Assembly: GCF_020410765.1 (NCBI RefSeq)
Contig: NZ_CP084541.1
Location: 2,803,001-2,867,000, forward strand
Length of the DNA stretch: 64,000 nucleotides
Reading direction: 5' to 3'
From: Streptomyces marincola
GTDB taxonomy: Bacteria; Actinomycetota; Actinomycetes; Streptomycetales; Streptomycetaceae
Shown piece by piece: positions 25,652 to 34,489 of the stretch; position 1 is the stretch's first letter, and each line of letters begins with the position of its first letter. The notes under the pieces are model-generated. The model was not told the origin of the DNA. It did no database searches and saw nothing but the letters and a program-made list of their open reading frames with translations. The position numbers and the translations under genes are program-made.

Positions 25652-25737
25652 GTTCGCAACGAGGGGGTCAGGGGTTCAAATTCCCTCAGGTCCACAGCAC
25701 AATCCGTGCCCAGGACCAGGTGGAACGGCAGACGGGA
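25652..25737 (+). repeat. Right attachment site (attR), displaced tRNA-Ala 3' end
   Basis: Copy of 22252-22337. It starts in the anticodon arm, lacks the 5' half of a tRNA, and has a C-to-T change in the T stem (AGGGG now faces TCCCT), as expected for a copy no longer under selection. It marks the right end of the 3.4 kb insert. Confidence 0.88.
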
Positions 25738-25738
25738 T

Positions 25739-25765
25739 CCCGTCCGATCGAATTGATCGGGCGGG
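25739..25765. terminator. Hairpin after attR
   Basis: CCCGTCCGATC and GATCGGGCGGG pair over 11 positions with one G-U, loop GAATT. It occupies the same place relative to attR as the 14-bp hairpin does at attL, so it is probably the original tRNA-Ala terminator. Confidence 0.6.
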
Positions 25766-25941
25766 TTCTCGGCGTTTCCGCGGGTTGCGCACGATGGGCG
25801 GGGCCGCTTGCGGGCGTGCGGATGGCGCGTTCGAGCCGAGGGGCCGTCGCGCACAGGCCGAGCGCGGGTTTCGGGTGGGCGCCGAGAGGGACGGCTGACA
25901 AGCTCGTGGTCTTGAGGGTGCCGTCAGCTGCCGGTGAGCGG

Positions 25942-26589
25942 TCACTGCTTGCTGATACGGGCCGCCTCGAATCCGGAGAGCATGGCCTCAAGGGCGAAGT
26001 CGAAACGCCTGCCGGCACCGACGCCGGGCCCGGTGCGGATCGCTTCGGCAAGCTCCAAGGACTGGGCGGCGTCGAGGTCGGGGGAGGCATCCGTCCCCGA
26101 GGCGTCGTGAGCCGCCGTTGTCGCGGCATGCCCCACGACGAAACTGGTTATGGAGTACAGCACGTCCAGCGCCCTGTGCGCCGGGAATCCCGCCTCCCGC
26201 AACGACCTCAGCGTGCTCTCCCTCAGTCGCACGTTCTGCGCGGTGAGGGCCGGCCGGGAGACCACCAGCGGGAGTACGTGCGGGTGGGCGCTCAGCGCGT
26301 CCAGAAGCGCGTGCGCGAAGTCGCGCAACCCTGTTTGCCACGAGGCGTCGAGCCGTGGGGGCGCGACGGCGGCGACGACCTGTTCGACCAAGCCGTCGAG
26401 CAGGGCGTCCTTGCCGGAGACGTAGTGGTACAGCGTCATGGCCTCCACCCCGAGCTCGCTACCGAGGCGGCGCATGGACAACGCCTTCAAGCCCTCCCGA
26501 TCGACCAGTGCCAGGGCGGTTTCCAGTGCCGCCTGGCGGCTCAGTCCGGCGCGCTGGCCAGGAGAACGACGAGCACACACGTCAACCAT
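25942..26589 (-). CDS. TetR family regulator with TetR_C domain
   Basis: A 215-residue repressor of the classical TetR subgroup. The HTH is ETALALVDREGLKALSMRRLGSELGVEAMTLYHYVSGKDALL, and the tetracycline-repressor-type C-terminal domain follows. It is divergent from a carboxylesterase gene, with two operator-like repeats in the gap. ATG 26589 has AAGG directly abutting it; GTG 26580, three codons in, is better spaced (8 bases) and may be the true start. Confidence 0.85.
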   Translation of the reverse strand: MVDVCARRSPGQRAGLSRQAALETALALVDREGLKALSMRRLGSELGVEAMTLYHYVSGKDALLDGLVEQVVAAVAPPRLDASWQTGLRDFAHALLDALSAHPHVLPLVVSRPALTAQNVRLRESTLRSLREAGFPAHRALDVLYSITSFVVGHAATTAAHDASGTDASPDLDAAQSLELAEAIRTGPGVGAGRRFDFALEAMLSGFEAARISKQ

Positions 26590-26606
26590 CCTTTCGGCCG
26601 CCGCAT

Positions 26607-26619
26607 CTTACGCCGTACG
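26607..26619. promoter_or_regulatory. Operator-like repeat, imperfect copy
   Basis: CTTAC-GCC-GTACG, a 5-3-5 inverted repeat with one mismatch, 18 bases before the TetR gene start. Same design as the perfect copy 35 bases to the right. Confidence 0.55.
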
Positions 26620-26641
26620 TATGATGCGAGGAAACGAGAAA

Positions 26642-26654
26642 CTTACGGTGTAAG
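26642..26654. promoter_or_regulatory. Operator-like repeat, perfect copy
   Basis: CTTAC-GGT-GTAAG, a perfect 5-3-5 inverted repeat 58 bases before the esterase start and within the divergent TetR/esterase gap. It is a likely TetR binding site controlling both genes. Confidence 0.6.
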
Positions 26655-26711
26655 AGTGCCCGTCGCCGTCGGCCTGGCTCGGCGGCGCCGCCCCGAGTCG
26701 AAGGCGAGCTG

Positions 26712-28208
26712 ATGTCCGTGGAGAACGGTCCCGTGGTCATGACGCGCGGAGGCGCCGTGCGCGGTGTCCTTGAGAACGGCGTCCAGGCGTTCAAAGGCAT
26801 CCCGTACGCGAGACCGCCGGTAGGGCCGGACCGGCTGCGCCCACCACGGCCCGCCGCCCCGTGGGCCGGAGTGCGCGACGCCGTCCGCTTCGGTCCCACC
26901 GCGCCGCAGCCGGCGTTCCCCGTTCCCGACAGCCTCACGGGCTTCTATCCGGCCGTCCCGGGCGACGAGTACCTCAATCTCAACGTCTGGTCCCGCGACC
27001 TGGGGGCGGCACGGCAGCCCGTCATGGTCTGGATCCACGGCGGGGGAACCGACGGCGGGTGCAGCGTTCCCTACGACGGAAGCCGCTTCGCCCGGGACGG
27101 CGTCGTCTTCGTGAGCGTCAACTACCGGCTGGGCGCCGAGGGATTCCTCGACCTGGGGGACGGCGTCGCCAACCTGGGGTTGCTCGATCAGCTCGCCGCC
27201 CTGGAGTGGGTACGGGAGAACATCGCGGCCTTCGGCGGCGACCCGGACGCTGTGACCCTTTTCGGCGAGTCGTCCGGTGCCATGTTCATCGGCGCCCTTC
27301 TCGCCATGCCGGCCGCGCGGGGGCTGTTCGGCAGGGCCATCCTGCAAAGCGGAGCCGGGAACCTGGTGCAGACTCCCGAGACGGCTCAGTTCGTCGGGCG
27401 GCTCCTGGCGGCGGAACTCGGGGTTCCACCCGAGCGGGACTCGATCGCGGCCGTTCCCCGTGAACGAGTCCTCGACGCCCAGAGCGCGGTGATGGCCCGA
27501 CTGGCTCGCCGCCCCGACCCCAGGCGGTGGAACGGCGAGCCGGGGGCCCGGGTGACCGCCTGGCAACCTGTTGCCGGGGAGGCGGACCTGCCGGCGCCGC
27601 CGATCGATCTGATCCGGTCCGGCGTCGGCGGTGACATCGACGTGCTGGTCGGCACCAACGCCGAAGAGGGCCGGCTGTCGTTGGTGCCGTTCGGAGGGCT
27701 CGACGCGATCGGCCACGGCGACCTGGTCACCGCCATGGAGCTCTACGGGCTGCCCGTCGAGGACGCCGTGCGCGCCTACCGGGCCGCGAACCGCGACGCC
27801 TCCCCGGGCGACCTGCTGGCCCTGCTCCAGCGCGACTGGTGGTACCGCGTTCCGGCCTACCGGCTGGCCGAGGCCCGGGCGAACGCTCCGGCGCCCACGT
27901 TCTTCTACGAGTTCGCCTGGCGGTCTCCGTTGTACGACGGGCTCCTCGGCGCCTGCCACTTCCTTGAGGTTCCGTTCGTCTTCGACCTGCTCGACTCGCC
28001 GCTGTTCCAGCAGCTCACCGGAACCGAGCCGCCACGAGGACTCGCCGAGACGATGCACGCCAGGTGGGTCGGGTTCGCCACCCACGGCGACCCCGGCTGG
28101 CCCCGCTACGATCTGACGCGCCGACCGGTCATGCGCTTCGACACGCACTCCGCCGTCGTCAGCGATCCCAACCCCGCCGAACGGGCCATCTGGGACGGCG
28201 TGTACTGA
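26712..28208 (+). CDS. Type-B carboxylesterase/lipase family protein
   Basis: Alpha/beta-hydrolase of 498 residues. It has the oxyanion-hole segment VMVWIHGGGTDGG, the nucleophile elbow FGESSGAMF (GxSxG with Ser at the centre) and FKGIPYARPPVGPDRLRPP near the N-terminus. The C-terminal region holds the expected acidic and His residues (LGACHFLEVPFVFDLL with the catalytic His). AAGGCGAG precedes ATG 26712. There is no signal peptide, so it is cytoplasmic. It is divergent from a TetR gene that probably controls it. Substrate unknown. Confidence 0.88.
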   Translation: MSVENGPVVMTRGGAVRGVLENGVQAFKGIPYARPPVGPDRLRPPRPAAPWAGVRDAVRFGPTAPQPAFPVPDSLTGFYPAVPGDEYLNLNVWSRDLGAARQPVMVWIHGGGTDGGCSVPYDGSRFARDGVVFVSVNYRLGAEGFLDLGDGVANLGLLDQLAALEWVRENIAAFGGDPDAVTLFGESSGAMFIGALLAMPAARGLFGRAILQSGAGNLVQTPETAQFVGRLLAAELGVPPERDSIAAVPRERVLDAQSAVMARLARRPDPRRWNGEPGARVTAWQPVAGEADLPAPPIDLIRSGVGGDIDVLVGTNAEEGRLSLVPFGGLDAIGHGDLVTAMELYGLPVEDAVRAYRAANRDASPGDLLALLQRDWWYRVPAYRLAEARANAPAPTFFYEFAWRSPLYDGLLGACHFLEVPFVFDLLDSPLFQQLTGTEPPRGLAETMHARWVGFATHGDPGWPRYDLTRRPVMRFDTHSAVVSDPNPAERAIWDGVY

Positions 28209-28376
28209 GACCGGCGCCCGCTGACGACCGCGCCCGTCCGCGGCAACGGGGCGGAGAGTACGGCGTCGGCTCGGGGACAGGAAAATGCCGCGCGGCGGCG
28301 GGGGGTGGCGGGTCAGAATCACGGCGCCCGTGCGTCTCCGGGCACTGCCGTCCGCCGCCTTGAGAGGAAGTTCGCC

Positions 28377-28802
28377 ATGAGCCGAGCCGTCACCCTTGTC
28401 CGTTCCGCCGCGCTGTCCGATGTCGCCGAGTACGCCTATGCGGCGACGGTTCCGGCGGGGGCGCGGCTGATATACCCCGCCGGGGCCTGCCCGCTCGACG
28501 AGGACGGTGCGACCGTGGCCGTCGGGGACTACGCGGGGCAGGCGGCGAAGGCCGTCGAGAATCTGCGGACGGCTCTGGGCGAGGCCGGCGCGACGCTCGA
28601 TGACGTCGTCAGTACCCGGGTGCTCGTCGCCTCGTCCTCCCAGGCGGACCTCGTCACGGCGTGGGAGGTCGTGCGCGACGCGTTCGGCGGCCACGACGTG
28701 CCCAGCACGCTCATGGGTGTCACCGTGCTCGGCTACGACGACCAGCTGGTGGAGATCGAGGCGGTCGCCGCCGTGTTCGACGAGGCCACCGCTTCCGCCT
28801 GA
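28377..28802 (+). CDS. RidA family protein
   Basis: A 141-residue YjgF/YER057c/UK114 (Rid) protein, the family that hydrolyses reactive enamine/imine intermediates to ketoacids. Family features are LIYPAGACPLDEDG, AKAVENLRTALGEAGATLDDVVSTRVLVA and VPSTLMGVTVLGYDDQLVEIEAVAAV. The usual catalytic Arg lies in STRVLV. A GAGAGGAAG ribosome site precedes ATG 28377. It is a lone gene between the esterase and the oxidase. Confidence 0.85.
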   Translation: MSRAVTLVRSAALSDVAEYAYAATVPAGARLIYPAGACPLDEDGATVAVGDYAGQAAKAVENLRTALGEAGATLDDVVSTRVLVASSSQADLVTAWEVVRDAFGGHDVPSTLMGVTVLGYDDQLVEIEAVAAVFDEATASA

Positions 28803-28952
28803 GGGCCCCCGGGCGCCGGGGCCCCTCGAAAGGGTGAATTCACGTTCGACCGTCTCCGTGGGCAACCTGACGGCCACCGCGTGTGGTCAAGGGGGGTAGA
28901 GAATGCCGCTGAGTGGGTCGGCGGCACGGGGGACACCACGGGGGTGTGGTCC

Positions 28953-30974
28953 ATGTCGGATGTCATTCATCTCCCTACCGCCGGCGAGCCGGAGGCCTGG
29001 GGCCGGCCGGCCGCCCAGGCCATGCGCGATGCCGCCGGTCTCCGCGGCGGGACGGAGTCATCGCGGGACGACGGGCTGCGGGTCGTCGACGGGTGGTCGG
29101 GGCCCGCGGTCGAGGCGGCCGAGCCCGTCGCGGGGCTGACGCCCTACCTCGACCCGCTGCGCATCCCGCCCATCCTGCGCCCGGGGCGCGGCGCAGGGGT
29201 GCGGGAGGACATCGAGATCGAGCTGAGGGCCACCTGGGTGCGCCTGCACTCACAGATGGCGCCGACACATGTGTGGGCCTACGACGGGCACTTCCCGGGG
29301 CCCACGTTCGATGTGCGGCGCGGTCAGCGCATCCGGGTCGGCTGGCGGAACGGGATCGGGACCCCGTATCCCGCCACGGCGGGCCATGCCCCGCGGGTCG
29401 TCGACGGGGTGCCGTGCGGCGCGGTCGCCGGGCGCGGGCCGGGATTCGCCGAGACCAGGGAGGTGGCGGACCTTCCGGCCTGGTCGGTGACGCACCTGCA
29501 CGGCGCGGTCACCGGCGGCGGGAGCGACGGCTGGTGGGAGAACGCGGTGGCGAGCGGCGACACGCAGCTCGCGGAGTATCCGAACGAACAACGGGCGGCG
29601 GCCCTCTGGTACCACGATCACGCCGCACATGTCGCCCGGTGGAACGTGTACGCGGGGCTGGTGGGGATGTACCTGGTGCGGGACGCGGAGGAGGACGCGC
29701 TGCACCTGCCCCGGGGCAGGTACGAGATCCCGCTGGTGCTGCTCGACCGCAACTTCGAGGTGGACGGCCGGGGGCAGCCCACCGGCGAGCTGCTGTACAA
29801 GGTGCCACGTTCGCCAGGGGCCGACCGGAGAACGGGCAGGTCGGTCACGCTGCCGTTCACCGGACCCTTCACCCTGGTCAACGGTGTGCTGTGGCCTTAC
29901 GCCGAAGTGGAGCCGCGGTGGTACCGGTTCCGCTTGCTGAACGCGTCGAACGCCCGCATCTTCGATCTTGTCCTGGTCGACGAGGACGGGGTGCCGGTGA
30001 CCGGCGCGGTCACCCAGATCGGCTCGGACGGCGGACTCCTGCCGAGGCCGGTCCCGGTGGACTTCGACGGTGCGCTGCCTCGGATGACCGTTGCGCCTGC
30101 CGAGCGGCTGGATCTGCTGATCGACTTCCGGGCACTGCGCGGCAGGCGGCTGCGCCTGGTCAACGTCGGGCCCCACGTGCGACCGGGCCTGGAGGACGCG
30201 GCCGGCGACGTGCCCTTCCCTCAGGTCATGGAGTTCCGGATAGGGCGGGGGCCGGGGGACGACGCGTTCGTGCTGCCAGGGGTCATATCGTCCTCGTTCC
30301 GCAGGCTGCCGCATGACACCCCGCACCGGGAGCGGTTGGTCGTACTGACTCCGCCCCGCACCACGGGGGGCGGCGAGCATCCGGAGATGTGGGAGATGGC
30401 GGCGGTGCCGGAGGACTCGGTCGCGGTTCCGTCGGACGGTGTGATCCAGGTGGTGCACGCGGACGGGAGGACGGTGACGTACCGCAGGACGTCCCGGGCC
30501 TTTGAAGAGGCTCCGGCGTTCTCGGTGATGCACGGGGAGCACGAGCTGTGGACCTTCCTGCACCTCGGCGGGCCGGTCCACCCGGTGCACATACATCTGT
30601 CGGCCTTCCAGGTGATGGAGCGCCGGCCGTGCCGCGTCGAGGGGTTCGATCCGGAGTTGGGCGGCACCCGGGCCGGGGAACCGGTGGTCTGCGGCGGCCA
30701 GCCGGGAACGGACTCCACGGTGGCCACTCACGAGGTGGGCTGGAAGGACGTCTTCCGGGTGGCGCCGGGGCAGTTGGTCTCGGTGATGGGGGCGTTCGCG
30801 GGGGCGTACGGGCGGTTCGCCTATCACTGCCAGTCGTTGGAGTGCCAGGCCCACGGGATGGTGCGGCCGTTCGTGGTGACACCGCCGGAGGTGCTCGCGC
30901 TGCGTGGGGAGGAGCCGGGGCCCGGGCAGCAGCCGTCCCCCGCACCGGGCGCCACCGACGACTGCGGGCGCTGA
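28953..30974 (+). CDS. Multicopper oxidase with altered C-terminal copper motif
   Basis: A 673-residue cupredoxin protein of the CotA/phenoxazinone-synthase type. Three of the four copper boxes are intact: HLHG (181-184), WYHDHA (His221 and His223) and HPVHIH (543-548). The fourth, normally HCHxxEHEDxxM, reads HCQSLECQAHGM (625-636). The second type-3 His is replaced by Gln627 and the type-1 His by Cys631, while Cys626 and Met636 remain. I checked the codons CAG and TGC. Oxidase activity may be changed or lost. No signal peptide. ATG 28953 has only a weak GGGGGTG site. Confidence 0.85.
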   Translation: MSDVIHLPTAGEPEAWGRPAAQAMRDAAGLRGGTESSRDDGLRVVDGWSGPAVEAAEPVAGLTPYLDPLRIPPILRPGRGAGVREDIEIELRATWVRLHSQMAPTHVWAYDGHFPGPTFDVRRGQRIRVGWRNGIGTPYPATAGHAPRVVDGVPCGAVAGRGPGFAETREVADLPAWSVTHLHGAVTGGGSDGWWENAVASGDTQLAEYPNEQRAAALWYHDHAAHVARWNVYAGLVGMYLVRDAEEDALHLPRGRYEIPLVLLDRNFEVDGRGQPTGELLYKVPRSPGADRRTGRSVTLPFTGPFTLVNGVLWPYAEVEPRWYRFRLLNASNARIFDLVLVDEDGVPVTGAVTQIGSDGGLLPRPVPVDFDGALPRMTVAPAERLDLLIDFRALRGRRLRLVNVGPHVRPGLEDAAGDVPFPQVMEFRIGRGPGDDAFVLPGVISSSFRRLPHDTPHRERLVVLTPPRTTGGGEHPEMWEMAAVPEDSVAVPSDGVIQVVHADGRTVTYRRTSRAFEEAPAFSVMHGEHELWTFLHLGGPVHPVHIHLSAFQVMERRPCRVEGFDPELGGTRAGEPVVCGGQPGTDSTVATHEVGWKDVFRVAPGQLVSVMGAFAGAYGRFAYHCQSLECQAHGMVRPFVVTPPEVLALRGEEPGPGQQPSPAPGATDDCGR

Positions 30975-31476
30975 CCGGCACCGGACGGCCGGGAGGCCTG
31001 GAGGCCGGGAGGCCGGGAGGCCTGGAGGCCGGGAGGCCGGGAGGCCTGGAGGCCGGGAGGCCGGGAGACCTGGAGGCCGGGAGGCCGGGAGACCTTCTCT
31101 CGGCGCAGGCGAACGGTGCGAGGGGCCGAGGGGCCGAGGGCCCGAGGAGGCTACCGCCGGGCCGCGGGGGTGTTCGGCAGTGCCACGGCCGTCCGCCCGG
31201 CTGTCACGGTCGGTGGCGGTCGCGGTGGGCGGGCGGCATCGCGGTCGGGGCGATCCGCGGGGCGGTGGCGCAGCGGGGCGGTGGGGACTCGCAGGCCACC
31301 GCCCGGGACAGGGGGGACAGTGAGGAAGGAGGAAGCGGCGCGAAAGGAGGCCGTGAGCTGGAAGGAGGCAGTGAGCTGGACGCCGTCCCGGGCCGGTCCG
31401 GGGCCGGCCCGGGAAGCCGGCCCCGGAGTGAAGGCGGCCGGCGGGTGCCACGCGGAAGCGCCTGGCGGGCCGCGGG
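30975..31476. other. 502-base gene-free region after the oxidase
   Basis: It holds a tandem repeat (30993-31096), then purine-rich sequence with short direct repeats such as GTGAGCTGGA at about 31352 and 31371. The open frames here are repeat-driven (GGREAGRP-like) and have no ribosome sites. I see no gene. Confidence 0.6.
30993..31096. repeat. 24-bp tandem repeat built of three 8-mers, about 4.3 copies
   Basis: The unit is GAGGCCTG-GAGGCCGG-GAGGCCGG. Four full units run 30993-31088, the fourth opening with GAGACCTG, and a partial fifth follows. It starts 18 bases past the oxidase stop. The regularity suggests recent slippage expansion. Confidence 0.9.
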
Positions 31477-31812
31477 TCAGAGTTCGTCGGCGAGTTCCTG
31501 AAGCAGTCGGTGCTTGGGGCGGGCACCGACCAGGGACTTCACCGGCTCGCCCGCCTTGAACAGCATCAAGGTGGGCATGGACAGCACGCCGTACGCGGCG
31601 GTGGTGCCGGGGTTGGCGTCCACGTCGATGCTGACGACCTTCAGGCTGTCGGGCCGTTCCGCGGCGATGTCGGCCAGGACGGGAGCGATCATGCGGCAGG
31701 GCGGGCACCAGGCGGCGGTGAAGTCGACGAGCACCGGCAGCGGTGAGGCGAGTACCTCTTCGGCGAACGTGTCGTCGGTGACCTGGGAAAGGGCGGTGAG
31801 GCTCGGGGGCAT
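31477..31812 (-). CDS. Thioredoxin with WCPPC active site
   Basis: A 111-residue thioredoxin. The fold core is VLVDFTAAWCPPCRMIAPVLADIAAE. The redox motif is CPPC in place of the usual CGPC, which in related proteins changes redox potential. The cis-Pro loop is VLSMPTLMLFKAG. It is preceded by GGAGTG overlapping the MerR stop, and only 6 bases separate the two genes, so this is a MerR-thioredoxin operon. Role inferred: redox repair under MerR control. Confidence 0.9.
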   Translation of the reverse strand: MPPSLTALSQVTDDTFAEEVLASPLPVLVDFTAAWCPPCRMIAPVLADIAAERPDSLKVVSIDVDANPGTTAAYGVLSMPTLMLFKAGEPVKSLVGARPKHRLLQELADEL

Positions 31813-31818
31813 GGCGGG

Positions 31819-32223
31819 TCACTCCTTCGAGAGGGGGTGGTCGGGGCCGAGTTGGCACCGCGGCGGCGGCGCGGCGGATTCGGCAAGGGCGAGGCGGGCC
31901 CGGACCGCGTCGCGGACCTCCTGGAGGCGAGCGATGCACGCGTCGAGCTCGGCCAGCTTGTCGCGGTAGACGTCGAGGGACGCCGGACAGGTGTCGCCGG
32001 TCGGGTGGCCCGCGCGGAGGCATTCCACGAACGGCCTGGTCTCCTCCAGGCCGAAACCGAACTCTTGGAGGGCACGGATCTGGCGCAGTTGAAGCAGCGC
32101 GTCGTCACCGTAGGTGCGGTGGCCGTTGGCGTCGCGATGAGCAGCGAGCAGACCACGGGACTCGTAGTACCGCAGGGTGCGCGTGGTCGTTCCGGCTCGC
32201 TCGGCGAGTTCCCCGATGCGCAT
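31819..32223 (-). CDS. MerR family regulator paired with thioredoxin
   Basis: A 134-residue MerR protein: winged HTH (MRIGELAERAGTTTRTLRYYESRGLL, GHRTYGDDALLQLRQIRALQEFG) then a dimerisation coiled coil. Three Cys (in VECLRAGHPTGDTCPASL, and RCQLGPDH at the C-terminus) could sense metal or redox state. It precedes and is coupled to the thioredoxin gene. A 7-4-7 inverted repeat lies about 60 bases upstream. Confidence 0.88.
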   Translation of the reverse strand: MRIGELAERAGTTTRTLRYYESRGLLAAHRDANGHRTYGDDALLQLRQIRALQEFGFGLEETRPFVECLRAGHPTGDTCPASLDVYRDKLAELDACIARLQEVRDAVRARLALAESAAPPPRCQLGPDHPLSKE

Positions 32224-32282
32224 GTCTGCTCCTTCCGCCGCCGTCTCCGTTTCCGCTGGGCGCGGTGACCACGACGGTAGAC

Positions 32283-32300
32283 GTTGACGTCGGCGTCAAC
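32283..32300. promoter_or_regulatory. MerR-type operator candidate
   Basis: GTTGACG-TCGG-CGTCAAC is a perfect 7-4-7 inverted repeat. It contains a TTGACG -35-like box on the minus strand, facing the MerR gene. A half-site GTTGACGTC recurs near 32352. This placement suits MerR autoregulation and control of thioredoxin. Confidence 0.55.
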
Positions 32301-32458
32301 GCCAGCGCGGCGGGTGTGGCGAAGCGCTCGGGCGGAGGGCGGGCCCGCCGGGTTGACGTCGAGAGCGCTCCAGCACCTGGCGTCACCGGCATGGCAGCGA
32401 CACGGACACCGCAGCGGGCCGTCGGTTCGAATTTCGGATATCGGAGCACAGCGAGGAG

Positions 32459-33350
32459 GTGGTGAGGGGCATCGACCTCACGGGCAGGCGGGCGGTCGTC
32501 ACCGGAGGCTACTCGGGGATCGGTCTGGAGACAGTGCGGGCGCTGTCACGGGCCGGAGCGAGCGTCGTCGTTCCGGCGCGGCGTCCGGAGAACGCGAGGG
32601 AAGTGCTCGCCGGCATCGAGGGCGTGGATGTGGGCGAGGCCGACCTGGCGGATCAGGGCAGCGTGCGGGCCTTCGCGCAGGAGGTCGTGGACTCCGGCCG
32701 GGAGATCGACATCGTGGTCGCGGGCGCGGGGGTCATGGCCTGCCCGGAGACCCGGGTCGGGCCGGGCTGGGAGGCGCAGTTCGCGATCAACCACCTCGGT
32801 CAGTCCGCCCTGGTCAATCTGCTCCGGCCGGCGCTCGTGCGGCGGGGCGCCCGTGTCGTGATGGTGTCCTCCTCGGGACACCAGCTCACCGGCATCCGCT
32901 GGGCGGACGTGCAGTTCGCGGACGGGTACGACAAGTGGCTGGCGTACGGGCAGGCGAAGACGGCGAACGTGCTGTTCGCCCCGCGTCTGGACGAGTTGGG
33001 CCGGGAGGACGGCGTGCGGGCGTTCTCGCCGCACCCGGGCTCGGTCCTGACGCCCCTGCAACGGCACTTGGAGACGGCGGAGATGGTCGGCGCGGGCTGG
33101 ATCGACGAGGCGGGCCGCCCGGCCGACCCGTCGTTCAAGACGCCGGAGCAGGGCGCCGCCACCCAGGTGTGGGCGGCCACGTCCCCCCTGCTCGCCGGTC
33201 TTGGCGGCGTCTACCGCGAGGACTGCGAGGTCGCACCGCCTGCCGGGCCGGCGCCGGAAGGCGGCGGGCCGGTGCCCGGGGTCGCGGCGCACGCCGCCGA
33301 CCCTGGGCAGGCGGCGCGGCTGGGGGCGCTGCCGGCGGAGCTGACGGGCG

Positions 33351-33379
<29 letters not shown>
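32459..33379 (+). CDS. SDR family NAD(P)-dependent oxidoreductase
   Basis: A 306-residue short-chain dehydrogenase. It has the Rossmann glycine motif VVTGGYSGIGLETVRAL, AGAGVM, the catalytic Ser in MVSSSGHQL and YGQAKTANVLF in place of the textbook YxxxK (the Tyr and Lys are both present). The GTG start at 32459 is uncertain: GAGGAGG lies immediately before it, and GTG 32462 is also possible. No upstream ATG/GTG exists before an in-frame stop. It overlaps the convergent SMP-30 gene by 29 bases. Substrate unknown. Confidence 0.83.
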
Positions 33380-34283
<904 letters not shown>

Positions 34284-34421
34284 GCCTCGTCTCCCTCGTC
34301 CGTCGCCGTGGCCGCCCGCCGGGTTTGGCGTCGGGCCGTTCGCGTGTGACCCACCGTCCCGGATCGCTGCCAGTCGACCCGATGCGGCCTGGCCGGTCAA
34401 GCCGGAACGCGGTGGACGGGG

Positions 34422-34456
34422 ACGTCCCCGCCCGGCTGCGAGCCGGGCGGGGACGT
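34422..34456. terminator. Perfect 16-bp hairpin after the serine protease gene
   Basis: ACGTCCCCGCCCGGCT and AGCCGGGCGGGGACGT pair fully around a GCG loop, 34 bases past the protease stop (minus strand). Confidence 0.8.
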
Positions 34457-34489
34457 GCGCGGTGGGGCGGGAAAAGGCGGGCGTGCCCG

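Larger units (their letters stand above)
25191..25941. other. 751-base region around the right element end, no gene recognised
   Basis: 25191-25651 is the right flank of the element. It shows a direct repeat CCGTCTCA-n4-CCGTCTCA near 25328 and no coding frame I can support. 25652-25765 is the displaced tRNA 3' end with its own hairpin (next entries). 25766-25941 separates this from the convergent TetR stop. Confidence 0.55.

Noticed and set aside
30993..31096. Considered as a CRISPR array
   Set aside because: Units are contiguous with no spacers and no cas genes nearby; it is a plain tandem repeat.
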